This document shows, in pieces, positions 32,683 to 40,273 of a DNA stretch of 40,273 bases (position 1 is the stretch's first letter; each line of letters opens with the position of its first letter). Both the position numbers and the translations under genes were made by a program. A model generated the notes under the pieces. It had not been told where the DNA came from. It did not search any database and worked only from the letters and a program-made list of their open reading frames with translations. The DNA is from Zhongshania aliphaticivorans. GTDB taxonomy: Bacteria; Pseudomonadota; Gammaproteobacteria; Pseudomonadales; Spongiibacteraceae. The stretch lies in assembly GCF_902705855.1 (NCBI RefSeq), contig NZ_CACSIJ010000015.1, forward strand, positions 140,618 to 180,890, given 5' to 3'.

Positions 32683-32737
32683 AGCAGACTGAACCACATT
32701 CATTAACACGCACCACGACCAAAAAAGGATTAGAGCC

Positions 32738-33553
32738 TTGGCCAAAATAATTGTAGTCACCTCAGGAAAAGGCGGTGTGGGTAAAACCACTACCAGCGCC
32801 GCCATTAGTAGCGGCATCGCCATGCGCGGCCATAAAACCGTCGTTATCGATTTTGATATTGGCTTGCGTAACCTAGACATCATCATGAACTGCGAACGCC
32901 GTGTGGTGTATGACTTTGTTAACGTCATTAATGGTGAAGCCAATCTTCGTCAGGCCTTAATTAAAGATAAGCGCGCAGAGAATCTCTATATTTTACCGGC
33001 CTCACAAACCCGTGATAAAGATGCACTCACCGTAGAGGGTGTAGAACGCATTTTAAATGAACTAGCTGCCGATGGTTTTGAGTACATTATTTGTGACTCA
33101 CCCGCCGGCATTGAACACGGCGCCTTTATGGCAATGTACTTTGCGGACTTGGCCATTGTGGTTGCCAACCCAGAGGTGTCTTCGGTACGCGATTCTGACC
33201 GCATACTGGGCATACTCCAAAGCAAATCACGCCGCGCTGAAAAAGGCGAACGAGTTGAAGAATGCTTGCTGCTTACGCGTTACAACCCCGAGCGCGTTGC
33301 CAAAGGTGAAATGCTCGGCGTGACCGACGTGGAAGAAATTCTTGCCACTAAACTGCTTGGCGTTATCCCTGAGTCAGAAACGGTACTCAAGGCGTCTAAC
33401 CAAGGTATTCCGGTCATTCACGACACCGAAAGCCCAGCAGGCCAAGCCTACTCCGACGCAGTTAGTCGCCTGCTAGGCGAAGAAGTTGAGCACCGGTTTA
33501 TGAGCGTAGAGCAGAAAGGACTGTTTCAACGCCTGTTTCGGAGGAGCGCATGA
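32738..33553 (+). CDS. minD: Septum site-determining ATPase MinD
   Basis: The 271-aa protein begins (M)[20 protein letters not shown] with the deviant Walker A that marks MinD/ParA ATPases, and ends in the amphipathic membrane-targeting helix (LFQRLFRR). MinD binds the membrane with ATP, recruits MinC and is released by MinE, giving the pole-to-pole oscillation. The start is TTG, with AAGGA about 9 nt upstream; the sequence cannot start later without losing the Walker motif. It overlaps minE by 4 bp (ATGA). Confidence 0.98.
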   Translation: MAKIIVVTSGKGGVGKTTTSAAISSGIAMRGHKTVVIDFDIGLRNLDIIMNCERRVVYDFVNVINGEANLRQALIKDKRAENLYILPASQTRDKDALTVEGVERILNELAADGFEYIICDSPAGIEHGAFMAMYFADLAIVVANPEVSSVRDSDRILGILQSKSRRAEKGERVEECLLLTRYNPERVAKGEMLGVTDVEEILATKLLGVIPESETVLKASNQGIPVIHDTESPAGQAYSDAVSRLLGEEVEHRFMSVEQKGLFQRLFRRSA

Positions 33554-33804
33554 GCATCTTCGATTATTTCCGCACTGCTAAAAAAGACACCGCATCGATT
33601 GCAAAAGAACGCCTGCAAATTATTGTGGCTCACGAACGCAATCAACGAAACAAACCAGACTATTTGCCGAAGCTACAGCAAGAATTATTAGAAGTTATTC
33701 GGAAATACGTTGACGTCGATCAGGATCAAGTTGAAGTTCAGCTCGACAATAACGGTAACTGCTCAGTACTAGAACTGAATATCACCCTACCCGAGCGCGC
33801 CTAA
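33550..33804 (+). CDS. minE: Cell division topological specificity factor MinE
   Basis: The 84-aa protein starts [25 protein letters not shown], described here as residues 1-25: the N-terminal amphipathic membrane-binding part followed by the MinD-binding helix with AKERLQI. The C-terminal topological specificity domain (about 35-80) follows. MinE stimulates MinD ATPase and sets the midcell position of the Z ring. The ATG overlaps the minD stop (ATGA), and GGAG is 7 nt upstream within minD. A strong terminator follows 10 bp after the stop. Confidence 0.97.
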   Translation: MSIFDYFRTAKKDTASIAKERLQIIVAHERNQRNKPDYLPKLQQELLEVIRKYVDVDQDQVEVQLDNNGNCSVLELNITLPERA

Positions 33805-33813
33805 TCTGGTATA

Positions 33814-33841
33814 GGCCGAAGACAGTGTCTTCGGCCTTTTT
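33814..33841 (+). terminator. Intrinsic terminator of minCDE
   Basis: GGCCGAAGA (33814-33822) and TCTTCGGCC (33828-33836) form a perfect 9-bp stem with a 5-nt loop, followed by TTTTT. It lies 10 bp after the minE stop. The opposite strand has no T-tract, so it serves minCDE only. Confidence 0.93.
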
Positions 33842-33862
33842 CATTGCACTCAAATCTAGGTA

Positions 33863-35896
33863 TCACTTCTCAATAGGCCAGTCGCGCATTGCGTCGATTT
33901 CCGGTGGATTATTCTCCAACACAAATCGCATCGACTCTGCCAACACGCGCTGACGTGTGCTTTCTCGTGACAAAAAGTGGTCGGCACCATCAATTTCTAT
34001 AAATTCATAGGGCTTTTTAGCTGAGCGTAATTTCTTCGCCATGCGTTCACTTTGCACTATCTCTACAACGGTATCGTCGCTGCCGTGAATTAACATAATG
34101 GGCGCGTCGGCACGCTTCGCCAACACATAGGGTGAAATTTCGTCCAGACTGTCATCACCCGTCCCCGTTACACCCATAAATTCTCTCCAATAGCGCAATG
34201 AATTACGCTTCCTATCAAATTCTTTATCACGTAAAAATAAGCTTAGATCTGTCACCGGCGCAATCGCCACTGCGCAGCGGTAAATACCCTGCTGAACCGT
34301 CACTCCTGCCAGCGCCGCATAGCCACCGTAACTGCCGCCCACAATACATGCTCGATTAGGGTCAATCACGCCCTCTGCCGCCAAGGCGGCTAGGCCGTCT
34401 GAAAGGTCGGTTTGCATTTTACGTCCCCACTCACCGAAACCTGCATTGCGGAATTTGTTTCCGTAACCTTTCGAGCCTCTAAAGTTAGGTTGCAAAACAG
34501 CGTATCCACGGCTTGCAAAGGCCTGCGCCAACCAATCAAACTGAGGGTAGTCTCGCGCTTCTGGGCCACCGTGGGGCAACACCACTAACGGTAAATTCTT
34601 GGCGCCACGGTGTGGCGGCAGGGTCAACACTGCGGGAATATCCAAGCCATCAGCAGCCTTGTAATGCCACATTTTCACCGGCCCGATTTGATCCGCTTTA
34701 ATCCCAGGGTAGCGCCAACCAATTTCAACTGCGTCGCCAGAGGCGATATCAACCAGCCACCATGTACCGGCATCCGTTGCGCCATCGGTTCGTACAATCA
34801 TACGGCCAAGGTCGTCTGTCATAGATTCAAAATGTACATTCAAATTAGGAAAGGCCTTGCGCGTCCCCCTGACCCTCGCTTCTAAATGGTCATCTATCAT
34901 TTGCAATTGCGGCTGATCGCCGCTGACAACAAAACCGGCCAGCAAACCCGTCGCACCATTAAATATATATCGTTCAATCCCCAAATCAGGATACAACTCA
35001 AGCGGCTCAGCGCTGCCATCTAGTGGCATTTCCAGTAAGTGGCCAAGACCATTTTTGTCGTGGCTCACAAACAGTATTGTTCCCTCTGCTCTTCCCTGAC
35101 CGATAACGCTATTTCTCCCAAATGGATCTTTAGATTTATATAGCCGGTCACCCCGCTTACCAGCGTATAGCTCCCAATCAGTACGCACATTATCGTGGGT
35201 TTCCCGTGCAATGATCTTAGGCCCGGCACCCACTGCCCAGCCACTGCCATCTTTACGCCCCGCGGCCAATAATTTCAATTTACGGGAATCTAGATCAATA
35301 CAGCGTACCTCAATTTCAAAACCAGAGATCCACACAGAACCCGAGCGCATACTTGTCTTAAGCGGCAAAGTATTTACACACTGCAGCCACCCATCATCTG
35401 ACTTGATCGGCATATACAAGCCAAATGCCGCGTTTAGCACCTTGCTAGATTTCGCCAAGGGCCAAAACACGTCTTTGGTTTTGGTATCGATAACGGCAAT
35501 ATTCTGAAATTCGTATTTATAACCGTAGACCATCCCCAAGTTCTGAGTGGAGCTAGTGATTAATATGACGTAGCGCTCCCCCGCCCAATACAGGTCTCGC
35601 GCTTTAATATCACCCAAACCAATTTTTAGCCTGAGGGTTTTTCCAGCTTCACCTACCACTAATAAACGTCGGTCATCCACTGATGCAACCATCGCCAACT
35701 GTTTGCCAGACTCCGAGAGAGCAGTGATATCAATTGTGGGTAAATGACCGTAACGGCGCAGGTCTGGCAGCTGATATGGCGCGGCGGTAACGGCGCCCCT
35801 GCTCGCGACCTCCTGAGCATAGGCCGCAAAGGATAAAAAGAATAACAAGCCAGCTAGTAAAAATTTATTTTTCATCATCCATGAATCTAAAAACAC
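33863..35896 (-). CDS. S9 family prolyl oligopeptidase-like serine peptidase, exported
   Basis: The frame opens with GTG at 35896 (677 aa); ATG codons at 35878 and 35875 are equally good starts, the latter giving MKNKFLLAGLLFFLSFAAYAQ, a clean signal peptide. A GAGG about 9 nt before the GTG keeps the long form possible. An N-terminal seven-bladed propeller-like region (about 45-400) precedes the alpha/beta-hydrolase domain. The triad is Ser522 (GGSYGG), Asp607 or Asp608 (HGSDD) and His640 (GADHF), numbered from the GTG. Such enzymes cleave short peptides after Pro or Ala, probably in the periplasm. It is convergent with minCDE. Confidence 0.92.
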   Translation of the reverse strand: MFLDSWMMKNKFLLAGLLFFLSFAAYAQEVASRGAVTAAPYQLPDLRRYGHLPTIDITALSESGKQLAMVASVDDRRLLVVGEAGKTLRLKIGLGDIKARDLYWAGERYVILITSSTQNLGMVYGYKYEFQNIAVIDTKTKDVFWPLAKSSKVLNAAFGLYMPIKSDDGWLQCVNTLPLKTSMRSGSVWISGFEIEVRCIDLDSRKLKLLAAGRKDGSGWAVGAGPKIIARETHDNVRTDWELYAGKRGDRLYKSKDPFGRNSVIGQGRAEGTILFVSHDKNGLGHLLEMPLDGSAEPLELYPDLGIERYIFNGATGLLAGFVVSGDQPQLQMIDDHLEARVRGTRKAFPNLNVHFESMTDDLGRMIVRTDGATDAGTWWLVDIASGDAVEIGWRYPGIKADQIGPVKMWHYKAADGLDIPAVLTLPPHRGAKNLPLVVLPHGGPEARDYPQFDWLAQAFASRGYAVLQPNFRGSKGYGNKFRNAGFGEWGRKMQTDLSDGLAALAAEGVIDPNRACIVGGSYGGYAALAGVTVQQGIYRCAVAIAPVTDLSLFLRDKEFDRKRNSLRYWREFMGVTGTGDDSLDEISPYVLAKRADAPIMLIHGSDDTVVEIVQSERMAKKLRSAKKPYEFIEIDGADHFLSRESTRQRVLAESMRFVLENNPPEIDAMRDWPIEK

Positions 35897-36094
35897 GCCC
35901 CAACACCTCTTCGCTACTCGAAAAACCGATGGCCATAAGCCAATATTCGAGGATACACTTTATGATCACGCAACCAAAGTTGATACTCAAATAACTCTTT
36001 GTGGGAGACGCCTTCGCGTAAGCACGACGACTACCTTGGGGAGAATTTTACGTTGCGATAATGGCAATATTACTACGCGGATAAACTTACCCCC

Positions 36095-36691
36095 ATGACC
36101 TATGCCATGTCGATCAAAGATATCTTCAGCCTGCTAGCCGTCGCGCTCACTTTTATCGGTTTTGCGCCGTATATTCACGCCATTAATAAAGGGACGACGA
36201 GGCCCCATGTATTCTCCTGGATTATTTGGGGGCTAACGACGAGTGTGGTTTTCTTTGCTCAGCTAAGTGCCGAAGGCGGGCGTGGGGTGATTGCTATTGG
36301 CGTTTCTGGCGCGATTACCTTATATATTGCGGCACTTGCCTATCGCCATAAAGCAGATGTCACCATCACCAAAAGCGACTGGCTGTTTTTATTACTAGCG
36401 CTGTCGTCGCTACCAGCGTGGTATTTTGCAGCAGACCCCAGCATTGCCGTCATTATTCTCACCACGGTAGATTTACTCGGCTTTGGGCCTACCTTGCGCA
36501 AAGCGTATCTACACCCCTTTGAAGAAAATCTCAGCTTCTTCGCCCTTTTCACAGTGCGCAACGGCTTGGTGATTATCGCACTAAGCCACTACTCCCTCGC
36601 TACCGTGTTATTCCCACTTGCCGTTGGGATAAGCTGCCTATTATTGATAGTATTACTGCTGGTACGCCGACGTAGCGTAGCGACCACATAA
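36095..36691 (+). CDS. Small multi-pass membrane protein with PQ-loop-like repeats
   Basis: The 198-aa protein has about six or seven hydrophobic segments. Two parts look alike: IGFAPYIHAINKGTTRPHVFSW (about residues 18-40) and LGFGPTLRKAYLHPFEENLSFF (about 130-150). Each has Gly-Phe-x-Pro followed by a short loop and a Phe-rich helix, which recalls PQ-loop/SWEET transporters, though the Gln is missing. I do not recognise a named family. No good ribosome site is seen; an ATG at 36107 is an alternative start. It stands alone between the S9 peptidase gene and the next small gene. Confidence 0.8.
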   Translation: MTYAMSIKDIFSLLAVALTFIGFAPYIHAINKGTTRPHVFSWIIWGLTTSVVFFAQLSAEGGRGVIAIGVSGAITLYIAALAYRHKADVTITKSDWLFLLLALSSLPAWYFAADPSIAVIILTTVDLLGFGPTLRKAYLHPFEENLSFFALFTVRNGLVIIALSHYSLATVLFPLAVGISCLLLIVLLLVRRRSVATT

Positions 36692-36765
36692 GACATAGCC
36701 GTTGATCATTCGTTAATATCTGCTGTCCAACATTGCAATGTAAAATCCTAATCAAAGAGCCGTTT

Positions 36766-37389
36766 ATGTATTCTCGTTTTATTCTCGCACTGATATTGAT
36801 TCTGCCAACTCTCAGCTTCGCCGCCGACTGTGAAGACACCTACATTTTTAATGAAAAACTGCTCAGCACCGCCGTTACGCAACTCGTCAAAAATTATGGT
36901 AGCGACGCCACCAAACAAACCATTGCTAGCTGCGAAAGTGGGCCAGGAACACGCAGCATAAAGTTGAATGCCCACGAGCAAGACGAATACTTCACTTACT
37001 ACCGTATGGTTAATTGCGTAATGGGAAATGCAGCCAGCGAAGTCAGTTGCGAAAGCAATGAAGGAAGACGCATTAAATATCGCGACACAACGATTGATAC
37101 CGATAAAGCCACTGACGACAAAGAATTTAACGACAAACAAACTACAAACTATATAGCCGCATTGGACTGCTTTCATCAAGGCCTGCAGACTGGTACGGTT
37201 AAAGCTCGCAAATACAATCGCTTGCTAGACAGCACTTTAGATATTCCGCTGGCAGTCAATAGCGAAATAAACTCCATCAAAATTCTGCCTGGCTTTAAGC
37301 GTTATATCGTCAACGCCACGCCGGAGCGCTCACGGTTTAGTATTGAATTAGACAAGGAATACGGTTGCTTTATAGAGCCACTGAAGTAA
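36766..37389 (+). CDS. Secreted hypothetical protein with six cysteines
   Basis: I choose the ATG at 36766 (207 aa), which opens a typical signal peptide (MYSRFILALILILPTLSFA, cut before ADC). An upstream in-frame TTG at 36733 would hide that signal. The mature part is hydrophilic and has six cysteines (in DCE, SCE, NCV, SCE, DCF and GCF contexts), enough for three disulfides, so a periplasmic or secreted location is likely. I recognise no family. Its stop is 4 bp from the convergent YaiI/YqxD-type gene. Confidence 0.75.
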   Translation: MYSRFILALILILPTLSFAADCEDTYIFNEKLLSTAVTQLVKNYGSDATKQTIASCESGPGTRSIKLNAHEQDEYFTYYRMVNCVMGNAASEVSCESNEGRRIKYRDTTIDTDKATDDKEFNDKQTTNYIAALDCFHQGLQTGTVKARKYNRLLDSTLDIPLAVNSEINSIKILPGFKRYIVNATPERSRFSIELDKEYGCFIEPLK

Positions 37390-37393
37390 GGTT

Positions 37394-37840
37394 TTAGTGT
37401 TGCCGCGCTAAATAGCGATCTAGCTGATTTGCAAAAGCCTGCTTGTCTGCCGAGCTATAAGCCGCTGCGCCGCCGCTATGTACCCCCGACGAGCGCATGG
37501 TATCCATAAAATCACGCATCATCAGCCTCCCTCGCACATTGTCGGCAGTCAGCAACTCTCCTCGTGGGCTCAGGGCCAACGCACCCTTCGCTATTACCTC
37601 TGCCGCCAAAGGAATGTCGCTGGTAATCACCAAATCACCCTGCATTGCCCTACGTACAATTTCATTATCTGCCACATCAAAACCACTGCTCACCTGTACC
37701 GCAGTGATATTCGGCAAGGGCGGCACACGCAACATTTGATTTGCGATGAGGGTCAACGTCACCTTGGTACGTGTTGCCGCCTTAAACAGAATTTCCCTTA
37801 CCACCACCGGACACGCGTCCGCATCTACCCAAATCGTCAC
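37394..37840 (-). CDS. yaiI: YaiI/YqxD family protein (DUF188, PIN-like)
   Basis: With the GTG at 37840 the protein is 148 aa and begins (M)[11 protein letters not shown], the family's usual N-terminus; the longer frame from a TTG at 37870 adds ten residues without support. Family blocks [21 protein letters not shown] and LSPRGELLT are present; the early Asp residues and the SD of VITSD are the expected acidic cluster of this PIN-like fold, which suggests a nuclease, though the function is unproven. GGTGGGG lies 5 nt before the GTG. Confidence 0.9.
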   Translation of the reverse strand: MTIWVDADACPVVVREILFKAATRTKVTLTLIANQMLRVPPLPNITAVQVSSGFDVADNEIVRRAMQGDLVITSDIPLAAEVIAKGALALSPRGELLTADNVRGRLMMRDFMDTMRSSGVHSGGAAAYSSADKQAFANQLDRYLARQH

Positions 37841-38034
37841 CGCCGCCCCACCATTCTCGCCACGCTTCAAACCTACATTGTATCTGTAAGGGATGCTAAA
37901 TACTTAGCGCTACGCTCTAATCCCTCAATTCTCGCCCTAGGGAAAGTACGAATATCAGCCACCCCACCAACTCGCCTAGGATAAAGAGCTTAAAAGGAAA
38001 GTTGCGAGCGCATTCAAATGCAAAGAGTAAGTGC
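37841..38034. other. Divergent gap between yaiI and CHASE kinase genes
   Basis: A 194-bp stretch that must serve both neighbours. A short minus-strand frame here (37917-38177) runs into the kinase gene and is rejected. No clear promoter or palindrome was found. Confidence 0.35.
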
Positions 38035-40273
38035 ATGAACCACTTCATTGCGCGTTTAAAAAAGAAAAATGCACACAGTGAGTTGGTCGACGACCAACAC
38101 AAAACATCACTTCGTCCCGACTTTAGTAAAATACAGTGGCTGCAAAAATCAATTTTACTCGCTTCCGCAATCATCATTATCGCTGGCAGTGTCTATATCG
38201 ACCAAGTCAATAATCGCAACTTTAAAACCCACGCCCGCGACCTAACCGACAATGCCCTAAAAATTATTGCCGCGCGCCTTGAGGGAAATATATTAGGAAA
38301 TTTACAAACCGCTAAAGCGATGGTATCTGCAATATATTCAAATCCCGCCCTTGACCAAGCAGGCTTTGAAAAATTTGCTAAACCATTATTCGATGGCAGC
38401 GCCCAACTAAGAAATATTAGCGCCACGCAAGACCTTACCCTGCAATATATGTACCCTATCGATGGCAATGAAAGTGCCATCGGCTTTGATTACCATAAAC
38501 GCCCAGATCAATTAAAAGATCTACTCCGCGCCCGCCAAACTCAAGAAACCATTATTTCTGGTCCTTTTGAACTCATTCAAGGCGGCCAAGGTCTCATTGC
38601 CCGTATTCCGGTCACCCTAGACAGCCGAACGCAAGAAGCACCCGAATTGTGGGGAACCGTATCAGCGGTCATCGACTTACAACGCCTATATGAAGCCAGC
38701 GGCCTACTCAAAACCGAAGAAAATCTAAATATTGCCATTCGTAAAATTAGCGCAGACTCATCAAGCGTTTTCTTCGGCAATACAGATTCCTTTTCAAAAG
38801 CGCTCAACCCCGTCACAACTAAGATCGCCATGCCATCAGGCGAAGAATGGGAGCTTGCCGCCATCCCTCAACATGGCTGGCCAACGCTAGCCGGTAATGC
38901 CAGTACCATTCGACTCTACTTGTGTTTGGCTACGCTAATAATTTACTCAATGATTATTGTTATTTCACTGCAGATAAATCGTCGCCAACGCAATACGCTA
39001 CTTCTGCAAAGCTTATTTGATTTATCCCCTATCGGCATTGCGCTCAGCGATTTTAATAGAGGTAATTTTCTTCAAGTAAATGACACCCTACTAGCAAGTA
39101 CTGGATATACTCGCGATGAATTCACTGCCCTAAATTACTGGCAGCTAGGCGCAAGAAGCAGAGATGAAGCCGAGCAATATCAGCTGCGAGCTTTACAAAA
39201 AACGGGGCGCTACGGCCCCTATGAAAGAAACTATATACGTAAAGATGGCAATGAATTTCCGGTCAGGCTTAGTGGGTTATTAATCAAAGACGGATCCGGA
39301 AGGTCTTTCGTGTGGTCTATTATTGAAGATATTTCTGCGCAGAAAAAAACCGCAGAAATTATGCAGCGTCAACAATCACTTATGCGCTCAATGGGAGCTC
39401 AAGCACGCGTCGGTGCTTGGGAGTATATTGTTAATGCCGACAAAATGTACTGGTCAGAAATGACGAGAAAAATATTTAAGGTAAACGACAATTTCTCACC
39501 AACAAATGAAAGTATTAAGGAATTTTATTACACAAGCGATTCCCAACAGCGTCTCGACAAAGCCATTACAGAGGCAAAGGAAGACGGCGTCCCCTTCAGT
39601 GAAGAAATTAGAATCAGAACCGCCAATGGCCGGGAAACTTGGATACACATCACAGGGCAAGCTGAATTCCATAAAGACCGTTGCATTAGAGTTTATGGTT
39701 CAGTACAAGATATCGACAGCAGACGCAAAGTACGAGACGAGCTGATCGCCGCCAAGGAGACCGCCGAGGCTGCAGTGCATGCCAAAAGTGAATTTTTAGC
39801 CGTAATGAGCCATGAAATCCGCACGCCAATGAATGGGGTTTTAGGCATGCTAAATTTACTAGACGGCTCTCCGCTGAATGAGGATCAGAAAAAGAAAATA
39901 CATATCGCCAAAACTAGCGCACAATCGCTGCTTAGTTTAATTAACGATATTCTCGATTTTTCTAAAGTCGACGCCGGAAAACTCGAGCTCGAAAATATTG
40001 TATTTAATATCCGAAAATTATTCGACGATATTGCTGCCAGCCAAGCTCTGTACGCCCACGAAAAAGGCCTTGAGCTAATTATTGACCAAACCGCGATCAA
40101 ACAAACATGGGTGTCTGGCGACCCAGCTCGTCTACGCCAAATTGTGATCAATTTACTCGCAAATGCCATAAAATTTACGCTTAAAGGTAATATCATTCTG
40201 CGGGCAGGCTTACGCACCAGGAACGGGAAACTCATTTTAAGCTGCGCCATTACCGATACCGGCATTGGCATTC
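38035..40273 (+). CDS. CHASE-PAS-PAS sensor histidine kinase, cut by window end
   Basis: I read this frame by hand from the ATG at 38035 (AAGAG about 8 nt upstream); it stays open for 746 codons to the window end. Domains: membrane helix about 40-57, CHASE sensor about 60-285 ([33 protein letters not shown]), membrane helix about 291-314, PAS about 322-440 ([10 protein letters not shown]), PAS about 450-565, a short coiled linker, then HisKA with phospho-acceptor His593 ([12 protein letters not shown]) and the start of the ATPase domain (N-box LLANAIKFT near 708, ending in the G1 box DTGIGI). CHASE domains sense small molecules such as cytokinin-like ligands. The HisKA type ([10 protein letters not shown]) suggests a hybrid kinase with receiver domains after the cut. 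The partner is not in this window. Confidence 0.93.
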   Translation, partial: MNHFIARLKKKNAHSELVDDQHKTSLRPDFSKIQWLQKSILLASAIIIIAGSVYIDQVNNRNFKTHARDLTDNALKIIAARLEGNILGNLQTAKAMVSAIYSNPALDQAGFEKFAKPLFDGSAQLRNISATQDLTLQYMYPIDGNESAIGFDYHKRPDQLKDLLRARQTQETIISGPFELIQGGQGLIARIPVTLDSRTQEAPELWGTVSAVIDLQRLYEASGLLKTEENLNIAIRKISADSSSVFFGNTDSFSKALNPVTTKIAMPSGEEWELAAIPQHGWPTLAGNASTIRLYLCLATLIIYSMIIVISLQINRRQRNTLLLQSLFDLSPIGIALSDFNRGNFLQVNDTLLASTGYTRDEFTALNYWQLGARSRDEAEQYQLRALQKTGRYGPYERNYIRKDGNEFPVRLSGLLIKDGSGRSFVWSIIEDISAQKKTAEIMQRQQSLMRSMGAQARVGAWEYIVNADKMYWSEMTRKIFKVNDNFSPTNESIKEFYYTSDSQQRLDKAITEAKEDGVPFSEEIRIRTANGRETWIHITGQAEFHKDRCIRVYGSVQDIDSRRKVRDELIAAKETAEAAVHAKSEFLAVMSHEIRTPMNGVLGMLNLLDGSPLNEDQKKKIHIAKTSAQSLLSLINDILDFSKVDAGKLELENIVFNIRKLFDDIAASQALYAHEKGLELIIDQTAIKQTWVSGDPARLRQIVINLLANAIKFTLKGNIILRAGLRTRNGKLILSCAITDTGIGI

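Noticed and set aside
37917-38177. An 86-codon minus-strand frame
   Set aside because: It runs into the N-terminal coding part of the CHASE kinase on the other strand and has no supporting signal.

Overview
The window looks like chromosomal DNA of a marine-type gammaproteobacterium. PlsB, YqcC, DinG, MinCDE and YaiI/YqxD are the sort of housekeeping genes expected there, codon use is mixed with a GC content near 50% by eye, and the accessory content (wax ester/triacylglycerol synthase, Baeyer-Villiger monooxygenase, TonB receptor, many c-type cytochromes) recalls lipid- and hydrocarbon-using genera such as those of the Spongiibacteraceae/Cellvibrionales. That placement is inference. I saw no rRNA, tRNA, CRISPR array, insertion sequence or phage gene.

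Layout. (1) 1-2356: a Cache-PAS sensor kinase, cut by the window start, is divergent from a FixJ/NarL-type response regulator. (2) 2359-5994, minus strand: an acyltransferase-like gene, dinG and yqcC form a tight operon. (3) 6285-14120, plus strand: a neutral-lipid locus with a HAD-phosphatase/PlsC fusion, a WS/DGAT, a DUF3336-patatin lipase, a monoacylglycerol lipase and PlsB. Together these could take glycerol-3-phosphate to triacylglycerol (or wax ester) and break it down again. The gene set resembles the mycobacterial plsB2-plsC-tgs-lipQ locus. (4) 14133-16394, minus strand: a Tat-exported lipoprotein metallophosphatase, then a yefM-yoeB toxin-antitoxin pair with a recognisable operator.

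(5) 16646-20773, minus strand: a four-gene operon BVMO-SDR-alpha/beta hydrolase-SDR, divergent from a TetR regulator. The 92-bp gap between them holds two palindromes that overlap a good promoter. The operon can be read as a ketone/alcohol/ester catabolic pathway. (6) 21578-27186, minus strand: a lipoprotein cytochrome with two haem sites, a MauG/CcpA-like di-haem enzyme, a beta-helix protein with a C-terminal cytochrome c domain, and a TonB-dependent receptor. With five CxxCH sites and an outer-membrane receptor, this is the most novel-looking system in the window. (7) 27187-27678 is non-coding, with a perfect 17-bp palindrome and a clear terminator.

(8) 27679-30724, minus strand: a secreted subtilisin-like lipoprotein protease with a PKD domain, and a DUF2804 protein. 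(9) 31000-33804, plus strand: a phosphopantetheinyl transferase, then minCDE (TTG starts for both minC and minD) ending in a strong terminator. (10) 33863-40273: an S9 peptidase, a small membrane protein with PQ-loop-like repeats, a secreted six-cysteine protein, a YaiI/YqxD protein, and a CHASE-PAS-PAS histidine kinase cut by the window end inside its ATPase domain.
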